Of a stretch of DNA of 64,000 nucleotides, positions 45,240-54,507 are shown in pieces. Position 1 is the stretch's first letter; each line of letters begins with the position of its first letter. The stretch spans positions 1 to 64,000 of the forward strand of contig CAVPDQ010000022.1 of NCBI GenBank assembly GCA_963702685.1, read 5' to 3'. The stretch is from AP-15 sp963702685 (GTDB taxonomy: Bacteria; Pseudomonadota; Alphaproteobacteria; ATCC43930; CGMCC-115725). The notes beneath the pieces were generated by a model. That model was given only the letters and a program-made list of their open reading frames with translations. It did not search any database and was not told the DNA's origin. The translations under genes were made by a program, and so were the position numbers.

Positions 45240-45705
45240 GCACCGGTTCCGTTGCGCGGAGATTGCGCCAATCGGCTTCGCCGACCAGCTCGTCCTCGCC
45301 AACCAATTCGTCCTCGCCAACCAATTCGTCCTCAGGGGCGAGCGCCTCGTGGTCGGACGGAAACCCGGGCATATCGGCCAAGCCGTCCTCGGGGAGTGCC
45401 GCCGCCTCGTCGCTCAACGCCTCGTCCTCCACCGCCGCTTCTCGGGAAGCGCGGGTGGAGCGGGCGGTGGCGACCGCGAGCCAGGCGATGCCGGCCGCGA
45501 TCAACGCCAGCGGCAGCGGGTTGTCGCGGATTTCGCGGCCGAGATTGCGCAGGAACGCGGCGGGCGGCCCTTGCGTCGTGTATTCGATCGCCTGATCGAT
45601 GACCTGCCCGGGTGACACGCGCCGGCGCAGCTCGTCCAACAGTGCCGTCATCCGCGCTCGCGTCCGGTCGGCTTCGGCTTCGAGCTCTTCGGGTCGAAGC
45701 GGCAT
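45226..45705 (-). CDS. DUF3618 membrane-associated protein
   Basis: A 159-residue protein. The N-terminal DUF3618 helix (LRPEELEAEADRTRARMTAL) is followed by one membrane helix (LPLALIAAGIAWLAVATA) and an acidic tail with EDELVG repeated three times (18-bp DNA units at 45283-45336). DUF3618 proteins are usually linked with YihY/DUF1469 envelope proteins, as here. ATG 45705 has GGAGGT upstream and replaces the track start at 45759. Confidence 0.85.
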   Translation of the reverse strand: MPLRPEELEAEADRTRARMTALLDELRRRVSPGQVIDQAIEYTTQGPPAAFLRNLGREIRDNPLPLALIAAGIAWLAVATARSTRASREAAVEDEALSDEAAALPEDGLADMPGFPSDHEALAPEDELVGEDELVGEDELVGEADWRNLRATEPVREPG

Positions 45706-45849
45706 GATCGCACCTCCGTCGCTGACCGGTTGCGGCATCCCCAGCCCTCTTTCCGGCACCGATTATACCGCTGCACGGCTAACCCGGACGCGATGGCCGA
45801 GTTCCGCCGGAAGGCGAAGGACGGAGCGGGCGAGCGGGCCGGCGAAAGG

Positions 45850-47076
45850 CTACGCGCCGGCGAAGACGATCGTGCAGGGGCTGTTGGTCTTGATGACCTG
45901 ACCGGTCGGCGTCAGCCCCCCGTTTGCCTGGTTGATCCTGAACGGCACGATCGTGTCGGTGTTCTGCGCGGTGCCGAAGCCCTCGTCGGCATTGGCCGCG
46001 TATAGGGTCTTGGCGGCCGGATCGAGGGTGAAGAAGCGCGGGGACCTCCCGCCGGTCTCGACCCAGCCGAGCGGCGTCAAGGTTCCGTCGCGCGCATTGA
46101 CGGCGAAAACCCCGACGCTGTCCTGGCCGCGGTTCGAGGCGTAGACGACCCGGCCGGAGGGATTGACGGCGATCTCGGCGCCGTGATTGTCGCCGGTAAA
46201 GCTCGACGGGGTGGACGGGATGATCTGGATCGGCTGCAAGCTGCCGCGCTGGGCATCCCAGCGGTAGGTGACGACGGTCGAGCCGATTTCGTTGACCACA
46301 TAGGCGAGCGGCATCTTCGGATGAAAGGCGATGTGCCGTGGGCCGGAGCCGGGGCGCGCGGCGACAAAAGCGGGATCGTTCGGCGTCAGCTTGCCGCTCG
46401 CCGTGTCGAGGCGAAAGACGTTGATCCGGTCGAACCCCAGATCGGGCACCGCGAGAAACCGGCCGCTCGGGTCGAAGACCGCCTCGTGCGGGTGCGAGCT
46501 CGCCTGACGTTTCCCGTCCGGTCCCGGCTCGCCCTTGAGCGCCACCAGGTCGCTGCGCGGCCCGAGGGTCCCGTCCTGCTCGATCGGCACGACACCGACC
46601 GACCCGGCGGTGTAGTTGGCGGTGACGATCCACCGGCCGGTCGGGTCGATCGACAGGTGGACCGGGTTCTTGCCGCCGCAGGACTGCTTGTTGAGCGCGG
46701 TGATGTGCCCGTTTTGCTTGTCGATTGCATAGGCGCTGACCTCGTCGAGGTCGGCATGCACCGCATACAAAAAACGCTGCGCCCGGTCGATCGCGAGGAA
46801 CGATGGGTTGGTGAGTTCGAGGAGCTGCTCGTGGGTCCACGCACCCGAAGCCGGATCGACCCGATAGACGTTGATGCCGCCGCCATGCCCTTTGCGTTGC
46901 GTCGTCGTAAAGGCGCCGACATAGGCAATGAGCGCCGTTGCCCGACCGGCTCGCGGCTGCGCTTCGGCATGTCCACCCCGCAGCACCGCCGGCCCGGCCG
47001 CCGCGAGGGCGGCTCCGGCTCTCAGCACGATGCGCCGGTCGATGCGCCGGTCTGTGCCGGTCGATGTTTTGTCCAT
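45850..47076 (-). CDS. lactonase-family seven-bladed beta-propeller, Tat-exported
   Basis: A 408-residue protein of the YbhE/6-phosphogluconolactonase-like propeller family (PF10282). A Tat signal (DRRIVLRAGAALAAAG) precedes the propeller. Blades carry the family's YAVHADLDEVSAYAID, PVHLSIDPTGRWIVTANYT, SSHPHEAVFDPSGRFLAVPDLG and GDNHGAEIAVNPSGRVVYAS. Periplasmic location argues against a role in the pentose-phosphate pathway; the lactone substrate is unknown. GGAGGGG precedes ATG 47076, which replaces an upstream open start. Confidence 0.88.
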   Translation of the reverse strand: MDKTSTGTDRRIDRRIVLRAGAALAAAGPAVLRGGHAEAQPRAGRATALIAYVGAFTTTQRKGHGGGINVYRVDPASGAWTHEQLLELTNPSFLAIDRAQRFLYAVHADLDEVSAYAIDKQNGHITALNKQSCGGKNPVHLSIDPTGRWIVTANYTAGSVGVVPIEQDGTLGPRSDLVALKGEPGPDGKRQASSHPHEAVFDPSGRFLAVPDLGFDRINVFRLDTASGKLTPNDPAFVAARPGSGPRHIAFHPKMPLAYVVNEIGSTVVTYRWDAQRGSLQPIQIIPSTPSSFTGDNHGAEIAVNPSGRVVYASNRGQDSVGVFAVNARDGTLTPLGWVETGGRSPRFFTLDPAAKTLYAANADEGFGTAQNTDTIVPFRINQANGGLTPTGQVIKTNSPCTIVFAGA

Positions 47077-47211
47077 TTTCCCCTCCAAGCCGCTCCGGGA
47101 CCGCGCCCGTCGATGTGCGCAAGACTGCGGAGCTCGGTTGGCGCAGGTCAAGGGAGCAGTCGCGCATTCGGCGGCTGCAATGTTCACGCTTCTCGGCAGG
47201 AACGGTGACGG

Positions 47212-48717
47212 TTATCGGGCGCGCGGATCGGGGATCGGGTCGAGCGGCCAGATCGGGCGGCGCACCTTGGTGAAGAGCTCGGGCAGGTAGTTGACCTGGC
47301 ACAGCGCGCCGGTATCGACCAGCACGATTTCGCGGGCGATCGGCTCGAACGCGGCGCGGAAATGCTGCATCGATTTGACCGCGACCGTCGTGTAGCGGGC
47401 CGGGTCGATGCCGAGCGAGGTGAGCTGGCCGAGATCGGTCGCCTGACCGTTGTTGGTGATGACGATGATGTCGATGCCGGTGTTGCCGCCGACACGAAAC
47501 ACCATCGACGGCCCGTAATTGCGCTCGACCCCGCCGCCCATCGGGCCGTAGGCGACGAATTTGCCGTTGGTCAGGCACACCACCTCGCCTTCGAGGGTCA
47601 ACGGGCCGCCGCCCATCGCCGGGTCGGTCTTGCCGCCGAGGGTGAGCGTGGCGCGGGCGCCGACCCCGGCGCGCATCCCCTCCCGCACCGCCTCGGCGTC
47701 GCAGATCGCGTGGAACGCGACCCGCTCGATGCCGCCCTTGACGAAGCCGTCGAGGAGCGCCGTGGCGTCGCCATAGCCGCCGCCTCCGGGATTGTCGGTG
47801 AAGTCGGCGACGACCAGCGGCTTGTCGCCGGGCTTGCCTTGTCGCGCGCGGGCGACCGCCTCGGCCACGCTCAGCATATGCACCGTCGTGAACTCGCGCT
47901 CGGCCCAGGCGTGGTCCATGAATTCCTCGGCAGTCTGCCGACCGGTCGGGTCGGCGCCGTCGGTGGTGACGGTTGCCGAGGGGCCGACATCATGGATATT
48001 GGCGAGGGGAAAGCCGGCGCAGATGCTGACCGCGAGCACCTCGCCGCGCGCTTCGAGCGCCTCGCCTCGGGCGATCAATGCGGCCATCGGCCCCGCCTGC
48101 GTACGGCCCCAGTCGAGACCGTGCAGCATCGGCCGGCGGGCGATGACCGTCACCGGCCGCACCTCGCCGCGCATCGCGCGTTCGAGCAATTCGGCCGCCT
48201 GCCGGGCGCGTTCGTACATGTCGATATGCGGGTAGGTGCGAAACGCGATCAGCGCATTGGCGTTCTCGGCCATTTTTTGGGTGACGTTGGCGTGCAGGTC
48301 GAGGGTGGCGACGATCGGCACTCGGAGGCCGAGACGGACGCGCAGCCGCGCCAACAGCTCGCCCTCGGCGTCCTCGTGGCTCTCGGTGACCATCGCGCCA
48401 TGCAGGTGCAGCAGGACGCCGTCGATCGGTCCCCTCATATCGGCCGCGTCGAGGATCATGCCGGCAATCTCCTCGAACGCCGCGTCGGCGACGATGCCCG
48501 ACGGGTTGGGGTTGGCCGAGATCGGGTGCACCAGGCTCCAGCCGTATTTGTCGGCCGCCTCGAACGTCGCGCCCAAGGCCGAGCGGGTGCCGCGAAACGC
48601 CGCCGGGATCTCGTTTTCGAGATGAAAATCGCGCCGCCGGATCAGCGCCATATCGGTCCGGACCCGGCTGAACGTATTGGTCTCGTGCATAAAGCGTGCG
48701 GTCAAGACGCGGGTCAC
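47212..48717 (-). CDS. M81-family metallopeptidase (MlrC-like)
   Basis: A 501-residue protein of the MlrC family (microcystinase C type, peptidase M81). Metal-binding features include RFMHETNTFS, GVLLHLHGAMVTES, ATLDLHANVTQKM and the C-terminal MPRD-like domain (GIDIIVITNNGQATDLGQLTSLGIDP). Members cleave linear peptides or act on amide substrates; the natural substrate here is unknown. GTG 48717 with AGGTGA upstream is chosen; the open frame to 49005 is spurious. A 9-codon ghost of a second copy's start is at 49443. Confidence 0.9.
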   Translation of the reverse strand: MTRVLTARFMHETNTFSRVRTDMALIRRRDFHLENEIPAAFRGTRSALGATFEAADKYGWSLVHPISANPNPSGIVADAAFEEIAGMILDAADMRGPIDGVLLHLHGAMVTESHEDAEGELLARLRVRLGLRVPIVATLDLHANVTQKMAENANALIAFRTYPHIDMYERARQAAELLERAMRGEVRPVTVIARRPMLHGLDWGRTQAGPMAALIARGEALEARGEVLAVSICAGFPLANIHDVGPSATVTTDGADPTGRQTAEEFMDHAWAEREFTTVHMLSVAEAVARARQGKPGDKPLVVADFTDNPGGGGYGDATALLDGFVKGGIERVAFHAICDAEAVREGMRAGVGARATLTLGGKTDPAMGGGPLTLEGEVVCLTNGKFVAYGPMGGGVERNYGPSMVFRVGGNTGIDIIVITNNGQATDLGQLTSLGIDPARYTTVAVKSMQHFRAAFEPIAREIVLVDTGALCQVNYLPELFTKVRRPIWPLDPIPDPRAR

Positions 48718-48770
48718 GAGGTCACCTCGAAAGAGTGCAGGAAGCGCTGGCGAGATCGCCGACAACAGGA

Positions 48771-49091
48771 CTATCGGCCGACGCTTCGTACCTGACCGGG
48801 GCGCGCGGCCGAAATGGCGGAAAGAATCTCCTGCACAAGAGGCCGCAAGTGCTCCAGCCGGTTTGACCGGGCCCGGACAAGAACGATCCCGAAGGACAGC
48901 GTCGAAACCCGCTGCTGAAACTCGATGCTGCGATCCATCGTAACCAGCACCTCGTACCGCCCAGCCATCTGTCGCAGCAGGTCGCCGTTCCTGATGCCGG
49001 CCCACCCTCGTCCGGCCACGGTGTCGACCGCGTGGTCCGGCAATTGGGCGGCGAGCCCTATCGGCAGATGCTCGTCAAGCAGCACGCGCAT
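48771..49091 (-). CDS. DUF5615 PIN-like toxin
   Basis: A 106-residue PIN-like nuclease (DUF5615) of a toxin-antitoxin pair. The acidic start MRVLLDEHLPIGLA and the LVTMDRSIEFQQR segment provide the conserved aspartates. Its ATG overlaps the antitoxin's end by 17 bases, implying coupled translation. Confidence 0.85.
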   Translation of the reverse strand: MRVLLDEHLPIGLAAQLPDHAVDTVAGRGWAGIRNGDLLRQMAGRYEVLVTMDRSIEFQQRVSTLSFGIVLVRARSNRLEHLRPLVQEILSAISAARPGQVRSVGR

Positions 49092-49299
49092 CGGCGAGCA
49101 AAATATCGCGAGCGCGGTCGAGCGCAGCGATCGCCTGTTCGCGGGTTACCGAAGGAAACTGGTTTAGAAACTCGTCGAGGGTGTCACCGCCCTCCAGGTA
49201 ATCGAACAGCGATCGCACCGGCACGCGCGTGCCGGCGAACACCGGCATTCCACCGAGAATATCGGGGTCGGTCACGACGACGGGACCGGGCTGCGTCAT
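49075..49299 (-). CDS. DUF433 antitoxin
   Basis: A 74-residue DUF433 protein (DPDILGGMPVFAGTRVPVRS then LFDYLEGGDTLDEFLNQFPS), the usual partner of DUF5615 toxins and a DNA-binding antitoxin. ATG 49299 is fixed by AGGAG eight bases upstream; the track start at 49497 is too far. Antitoxin first, toxin second is the usual order. Confidence 0.88.
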   Translation of the reverse strand: MTQPGPVVVTDPDILGGMPVFAGTRVPVRSLFDYLEGGDTLDEFLNQFPSVTREQAIAALDRARDILLADARAA

Positions 49300-49442
49300 A
49301 AAACTGCTCCTGGTTCGCTGCGGCATATTCCAAAAGCAGAGGCTCGCCAAGAGGTAAGCGGCGCCCGGCGCTTTGCCAATTCCGCTTCGGCGACGCGCGA
49401 GCCAAGGCCGGGATCCGCGGGGTAGATCGAGCAGGCCGTTCG

Positions 49443-49469
49443 CATAAACCGGGCAGTCAGAACACGGGT
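49443..49469 (-). pseudogene. ghost of a second M81 peptidase start
   Basis: Nine codons read TRVLTARFM, identical in protein to the M81 gene's own start (residues 2-10). Over the 28 aligned bases there are six differences, all synonymous. An AAGGGAG ribosome-site-like string lies just upstream. Similarity stops at once after this. The toxin-antitoxin pair lies between the ghost and the intact gene. No other gene lies in 49300-49676. Confidence 0.55.
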
Positions 49470-49676
49470 CGATCGGCTCCCTTTCTCTCGACAGCATGCC
49501 ATTCTAGACGATCGCGGCCTCAGAATGCGTTTTCGCAATCCGGCCCGCGCCAAGCCGCTCCGCCCGACGGCCTTCTGGTCATCGCAACGGCCGCCCCGCT
49601 GCACTTGGCGGACGCACTATTGGCGATCGCCGCCCGGTGCTGGTTTGCATCGGAGGGCGCCTATATTATTGGGGGA

Positions 49677-51350
49677 ATGCTGCTGGGGCTGACCGTCCGC
49701 GAAATTGTTTTGATCGATCGGCTCGATTTGGCCTTTCGTGCGGGGTTGTGCGTGCTGACCGGGGAGACCGGGGCGGGGAAGTCGATTTTGCTCGATGCGC
49801 TGGGCTTGGCGCTGGGGCGCCGTGCCGAGGCGGGGCTGGTGCGGCAGGGTGCCGGAGAGGCTGTGGTCACTGCCGAGTTCGCGGTCGGGCGCAACCATCC
49901 GGCATATGCATTGCTGCGCGAGGCCGGGCTCGATGCCGATGCCGAGACGATCGTGTTGCGCCGCTTGCTGCGCAGCGACGGCAAAAGCCGCGCCTTTGTC
50001 AATGACGAGCCGGCGAGCATCGGCCTTTTGCGTCAGCTCGGCGACAGCCTTGTCGAAATCCAGGGCCAGTTCGAGCAGCGCGGGCTGCTCGACCCGGCCG
50101 AGCATCGCGCGATCCTCGATGCCTTTGCCGAGCCGGCGCTCGATCGGGCGGCATTGGCCGGGGCCTGGCATGCCTGGAGCGAGGCGCGGCAGCGTGAAGC
50201 CGAAGCCGCCCGGCTGCTCGCCGCCAGCCGCGAGGAGGAGGAATTGCTGCGCCATCATCTGGCCGAGCTCGAGGCGCTCGCCCTCGAGCCCGACGAGGAG
50301 GATCGTCTCGCCGCCCGCCGGACGTTGTTGCAAAACGCCGAGCGGCTGGCCGAAACCTTGGGCGAGGCGATCGGCGAGCTCGACGGCGAAACCGGCGCGC
50401 AGGCAGCGCTCGCCCGCGCCGCACGCCGTCTCGAACGCGCCCGAGGCCGCGCCCAAGGGCTTTTCGACGAGGCGCTCGCCGCGACCGAGCGCGCCGCCGC
50501 CGAGACCGCCGAGGCGCTCGCCATGCTGGAAGCTGCCGCGCGCGGCCTCGAGCTCGACCCGCGCGAGCTCGAAACCGTCGAGGAGCGGCTGTTCGCTTTG
50601 CGTGCCGCGGCGCGCAAGCACCAGGTCGCGGTCGCCGAGCTGCCGGCGCTGCGCGACGCGATCGCGAATCGGCTCGAGACGATCGAGGCCGGGGTCGAGG
50701 GGGTCGAAACCCTGGTCCGCCTGACCGCCGCGACGCGCGCCGAATTTGTCGCTGCCGCCGAACGCGTTTCGCGGGCGCGTGCGGAGGCCGCGCGCCGCCT
50801 CGACACCGGCGTCGAGGCGGAATTAAAGCCGTTGCGGCTCGACAAGGCACAGTTCCGCACCGTGCTGACCGCGCTCGACGAGCCCGAATGGGGCGAGCAT
50901 GGCTGCGAGCGCGTGCATTTCGAGATTGCCACGATCCCCGGCGCCCCGTTCGGCCCGCTGGCAAAGATCGCCTCGGGCGGCGAGCTGTCGCGCTTTATGC
51001 TGGCCTTGAAGCTCGTTCTCTCGGGGACCTCGTCGGTGCCGACGCTGATTTTCGACGAGGTCGACAGCGGCATCGGCGGTGCCGTCGCCGCCGCTGTCGG
51101 CGAGCGCTTGCAGCGGCTCGGCACCAGCTTGCAGGTGCTGGTCGTCACCCACTCGCCGCAGGTCGCGGCGCGCGGCGCCACGCATTGGCGCGTCGCCAAA
51201 TCCCTCAGCGAGCGCCGGACCGTGACCCGCGTCGAGGAATTGGATCAGGAGACCCGGCGGGAGGAGATCGCGCGCATGCTGTCGGGGCGCACCGTGACCA
51301 CCGAGGCCCGTGCGGCGGCGGCGAGCCTGATCGCCGGGGGCCGCGCATGA
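49677..51350 (+). CDS. recN: DNA repair protein RecN
   Basis: A 557-residue SMC-like ATPase of double-strand-break repair. Walker A GETGAGKS (29-36), coiled-coil arms (about 155-375), the signature LSR-type SGGELSRFMLAL and Walker B LIFDEVDSGIGG. ATG 49677 gives the expected N-terminus MLLGLTVREIVLIDRLDL. The stop overlaps the ligA start (ATGA), so the two are coupled; this order is usual in alphaproteobacteria. Confidence 0.97.
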   Translation: MLLGLTVREIVLIDRLDLAFRAGLCVLTGETGAGKSILLDALGLALGRRAEAGLVRQGAGEAVVTAEFAVGRNHPAYALLREAGLDADAETIVLRRLLRSDGKSRAFVNDEPASIGLLRQLGDSLVEIQGQFEQRGLLDPAEHRAILDAFAEPALDRAALAGAWHAWSEARQREAEAARLLAASREEEELLRHHLAELEALALEPDEEDRLAARRTLLQNAERLAETLGEAIGELDGETGAQAALARAARRLERARGRAQGLFDEALAATERAAAETAEALAMLEAAARGLELDPRELETVEERLFALRAAARKHQVAVAELPALRDAIANRLETIEAGVEGVETLVRLTAATRAEFVAAAERVSRARAEAARRLDTGVEAELKPLRLDKAQFRTVLTALDEPEWGEHGCERVHFEIATIPGAPFGPLAKIASGGELSRFMLALKLVLSGTSSVPTLIFDEVDSGIGGAVAAAVGERLQRLGTSLQVLVVTHSPQVAARGATHWRVAKSLSERRTVTRVEELDQETRREEIARMLSGRTVTTEARAAAASLIAGGRA

Positions 51351-53482
51351 CCGCCGCGCGCCGCAGGGCTCCGGTCGCCGAGCCCCGCCCGGTCGAGGCG
51401 CTGAGCGAGGACGAAGCCAACAGCGAGCTGGCCGACCTCGCCGCCGAAATCGGGCGGCACGACCGGCTTTATCATACCGACGACGCGCCTGAGATTTCCG
51501 ATGCCGGATACGACGCGCTGCGCCGCCGCAACGCCGAGATCGAGGCCCGTTTTCCAGAGCTGGTGCGCGCCGACAGCCCGCAGCACCGGGTCGGCGCCGC
51601 CCCTGCCGCCGGCTTTGCCAAGGTCACCCACACGCGAGCGATGCTGTCGCTCGAAAACGCCTTCGACGAAGCCGATGTCCGCGATTTTTTTGCCGGCATC
51701 CGCAATTTCTTCAGCCGGCCGGCGGACCGCGAGCTGGTCGCCGAAGATGCGATCGAGATCATGGCCGAGCCCAAGATCGACGGGCTGTCGCTGGGCTTGC
51801 GCTATGAGCGTGGCCGGCTGGTGCAGGCGGCGACGCGCGGCGACGGCGTGACCGGGGAAGACGTGAGCGCGAACATTCGCACCGTCGGCAGCGTGCCGGG
51901 CGCATTGAGCGGGACCGGCTGGCCCGACGTGATCGAAATCCGCGGCGAAATCTATATGGAGCGGCGCGGTTTTTTCGCGCTGAACGAGGAGCGCGCCGCC
52001 GCCGGCGAGAGCGTCTTTGCCAACCCGCGCAACGCCGCCGCGGGCTCCTTGCGCCAGCTCGACCCGGCGATCACCGCGCGCCGCCCGCTGGCTTTTTTTG
52101 CCTATGCCTGGGGCGAGGCGAGCGCACCCTTCGCCCGCACCCATGCCGAGGCGCTCGACCGTTTCCGCCAATGGGGCTTTACCGTCAACGACCGGTCGCG
52201 CCTGTGCCATGGCGTCGGCGAGGTCCTGGCTTATTATCAAAGCATTGCCGCCGATCGCGCCAGCCTGCCCTACGACATCGACGGCGTCGTCTACAAGGTC
52301 AACGATCTCGGTCTGCAGGAGCGGCTCGGCATGGTCAGCCGGGCGCCGCGCTGGGCCTTGGCGCACAAATTTCCGGCCGAGCAGGCGCAGACAGTCCTGC
52401 GCGACATCCTGGTCTCGGTCGGCCGCCAGGGTGCCTTGACCCCGATCGCGATGCTCGACCCCGTCACCGTCGGTGGTGTCGTCGTCCAGCGCGCCACGCT
52501 CCACAACGAGGACGAGATCGCGCGCAAGGACGTCCGCATCGGCGACACCGTCATTGTCCAGCGCGCCGGCGACGTGATCCCGCAGATTGTCGGTGTGGTC
52601 GCCGAGCGCCGCCCGCCCGACGCCCGGCCATATCAATTCCCGGACCATTGCCCGATTTGCGGCAGCCTCGCGGTGCGCGAGCCGGGGATGGTGGCGCGAC
52701 GCTGCACCGGAGGCCTGATTTGCCCGGCGCAGGCGGTCGAGCGGCTGAAGCATTTTGTCGGCCGCAACTCGTTCGACATCGAAGGGCTCGGCTCGAAGCA
52801 CATCCTTGATTTCTGGCAGGACGGGCTGATCCGCGGGCCGGGCGACATCTTTCGACTGGACCCGGCGGCGATTGCCCAGCGCGAGGGCTGGGCGGAGGTC
52901 AGCGCGCAAAAGCTCGTCGCCGCGATCGACGAGCGGCGGCGGATCGCGTTCGACCGCTTTATCAACGCGCTCGGCATCCCGCAGGTCGGCCAGGCGACGG
53001 CACGGCTGCTTGCCCGCCATTATCGCTCGCTCGGCCATTGGCGGGCCGAGATGGAAGAGGCGCAGGGACCTGAAAGCGAAGCGCGCGCGGGATTGCTCGA
53101 TGTGCACGGCATCGGCGCCGACATGGCCGCCGACATCATCGGCTTTTTCGCCGAGCCGCATAATCGCGACGTGCTCGACGATCTGGGGCGCGAGGTCACG
53201 GTGCTCGATTATCAGGCGCCGGCGCAACGCATGGCCTCGCCCCTGGCCGGCAAGACCATCGTCTTTACCGGCGCGCTCGACCGCATGAGCCGCTCGGAGG
53301 CGAAGGCGCGCGCCGAAGCGCTGGGCGCCAATGTGACGAGCTCGGTCTCGGCCAAGACCGATTACCTCGTCGCCGGCGCCGATCCGGGCTCCAAGGCAAC
53401 GAAAGCGGCCTCGCTCGGCGTCGCCGTGCTCGACGAGGCCGCCTGGCTGGCGCTCGCCGGCGGGGCCGCCCCGGCCGGCTGA
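51347..53482 (+). CDS. ligA: NAD-dependent DNA ligase
   Basis: A 711-residue bacterial ligase that seals nicks using NAD. The adenylation lysine is K143 (AEPKIDGLSLGLRY). OB fold, the four-cysteine zinc finger (CPICG...CTGGLIC), helix-hairpin-helix repeats (NALGIPQVGQATARLLAR; LDVHGIGADMAADI) and a C-terminal BRCT domain follow. ATG 51347 overlaps the recN stop; the long open frame starting at 50888 is a shadow. Full length. Confidence 0.97.
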   Translation: MTAARRRAPVAEPRPVEALSEDEANSELADLAAEIGRHDRLYHTDDAPEISDAGYDALRRRNAEIEARFPELVRADSPQHRVGAAPAAGFAKVTHTRAMLSLENAFDEADVRDFFAGIRNFFSRPADRELVAEDAIEIMAEPKIDGLSLGLRYERGRLVQAATRGDGVTGEDVSANIRTVGSVPGALSGTGWPDVIEIRGEIYMERRGFFALNEERAAAGESVFANPRNAAAGSLRQLDPAITARRPLAFFAYAWGEASAPFARTHAEALDRFRQWGFTVNDRSRLCHGVGEVLAYYQSIAADRASLPYDIDGVVYKVNDLGLQERLGMVSRAPRWALAHKFPAEQAQTVLRDILVSVGRQGALTPIAMLDPVTVGGVVVQRATLHNEDEIARKDVRIGDTVIVQRAGDVIPQIVGVVAERRPPDARPYQFPDHCPICGSLAVREPGMVARRCTGGLICPAQAVERLKHFVGRNSFDIEGLGSKHILDFWQDGLIRGPGDIFRLDPAAIAQREGWAEVSAQKLVAAIDERRRIAFDRFINALGIPQVGQATARLLARHYRSLGHWRAEMEEAQGPESEARAGLLDVHGIGADMAADIIGFFAEPHNRDVLDDLGREVTVLDYQAPAQRMASPLAGKTIVFTGALDRMSRSEAKARAEALGANVTSSVSAKTDYLVAGADPGSKATKAASLGVAVLDEAAWLALAGGAAPAG

Positions 53483-53491
53483 CGAGCAGCG

Positions 53492-54496
53492 GTGCTGCGC
53501 ATCGACGAAGCCGTGGGCCGGGATCGCGGCGAGCCGGTCCTCGTCTTCGGCCGCGCACCGGCCGAGGAGGCCGCAGCTCGCTCGGCGCGGCTGTCGTTCT
53601 CCGCAGTCGATTTGCCGGACAGCAACCGCCGCGAGCCGCCATCCCCCCGCGCCGCCGCCGCACCGGCTCCCGAGCGCGAGCCGCCGGTCGGCTCCCGCTT
53701 TCGAGCGCGGCCGTTCGGCCCGGTCGGATCGCTGCTGCTGCATTTGCTGCCGCTCTTATTGCTGCTCGATTGGCCGATGCGGCCGCCGGCCGTGGTGACA
53801 CCGATCCCGGTGCAGCTGGTGTTCGAGCCACCGCCGGCGCCGCCCCAGCCGCAACCAAAATCCCCGCCGCCGAAGCCGGAGATAAAGCCGCCGAAAGGCC
53901 GGATCGCGTCCGAAGACATCGGCGGCAAAGAGGCAAAGGGCAAGGAGGAGACAAAAGAGGAGCCGCCGCCCGCGCCAAAGCCCGCAGCGGCCCCAGAGGC
54001 GCCGCAGCAGGAGGCGCTCGCGGTGCCGCCGCCGCTGCCCGAGCCCGCGCCAAGGCCGCAGCCGGTCGAGCCGCCGGTCGAGCATTTCGCGCGGCCGCTG
54101 CCAAAGCCGAAACCGACCCCGACGCAGCCGCCGCGCCAACGCGGCCAGGCGCACCTGCTGCTTCTGCCCGCGCCCGGCCGATTTCCCGGGCCGGCGGCGA
54201 CGCGCAACGAATACCTCGCCTATATCGCCGCCCTGACCCGGCGCCATCTCAACCTGCTGCCGCTGTCGATGGTCGGTGCAAGGCGCGGCGAGACGGTCAT
54301 CGATGTGCTGGTGATGGACAACGGCACGATCGCGCTGCTGCGGGTCGGGCATAGCTCGGGCTACCCCGACATCGACGAGCGGATCGAGCGAATGATCAGC
54401 GCCGTCGGCCGCTTTCCGCCCTTGCCGCAATGGTTCCAAGGGCCGAGCATGCAGCTCGAATTCAAGCTCCGCTTTCCCGAAGCGCTGGATAATTAG
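53492..54496 (+). CDS. TonB-like energy-transducer protein
   Basis: A 334-residue protein. A cytosolic N-terminus is followed by one membrane helix (SLLLHLLPLLLLLDWPM, about residues 79-95), then a very Pro-rich periplasmic stretch (about 100-225) and a C-terminal TonB-type domain (NEYLAYIAALTRRHLNLLPL; GETVIDVLVMDNGTIALLRV; LPQWFQGPSMQLEFKLRF). It may link to the receptor at 1446 or to cell-envelope machinery; no ExbB/ExbD neighbours. GTG 53492 starts nine bases after ligA with a weak ribosome site. Confidence 0.75.
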   Translation: MLRIDEAVGRDRGEPVLVFGRAPAEEAAARSARLSFSAVDLPDSNRREPPSPRAAAAPAPEREPPVGSRFRARPFGPVGSLLLHLLPLLLLLDWPMRPPAVVTPIPVQLVFEPPPAPPQPQPKSPPPKPEIKPPKGRIASEDIGGKEAKGKEETKEEPPPAPKPAAAPEAPQQEALAVPPPLPEPAPRPQPVEPPVEHFARPLPKPKPTPTQPPRQRGQAHLLLLPAPGRFPGPAATRNEYLAYIAALTRRHLNLLPLSMVGARRGETVIDVLVMDNGTIALLRVGHSSGYPDIDERIERMISAVGRFPPLPQWFQGPSMQLEFKLRFPEALDN

Positions 54497-54507
54497 GGGC
54501 CGAGCCC

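Noticed and set aside
47362..53743. Other very long antisense or offset frames (for example 47362-48795 plus, 51245-53743 minus)
   Set aside because: They mirror the M81 peptidase and ligA in another frame and show no domains.
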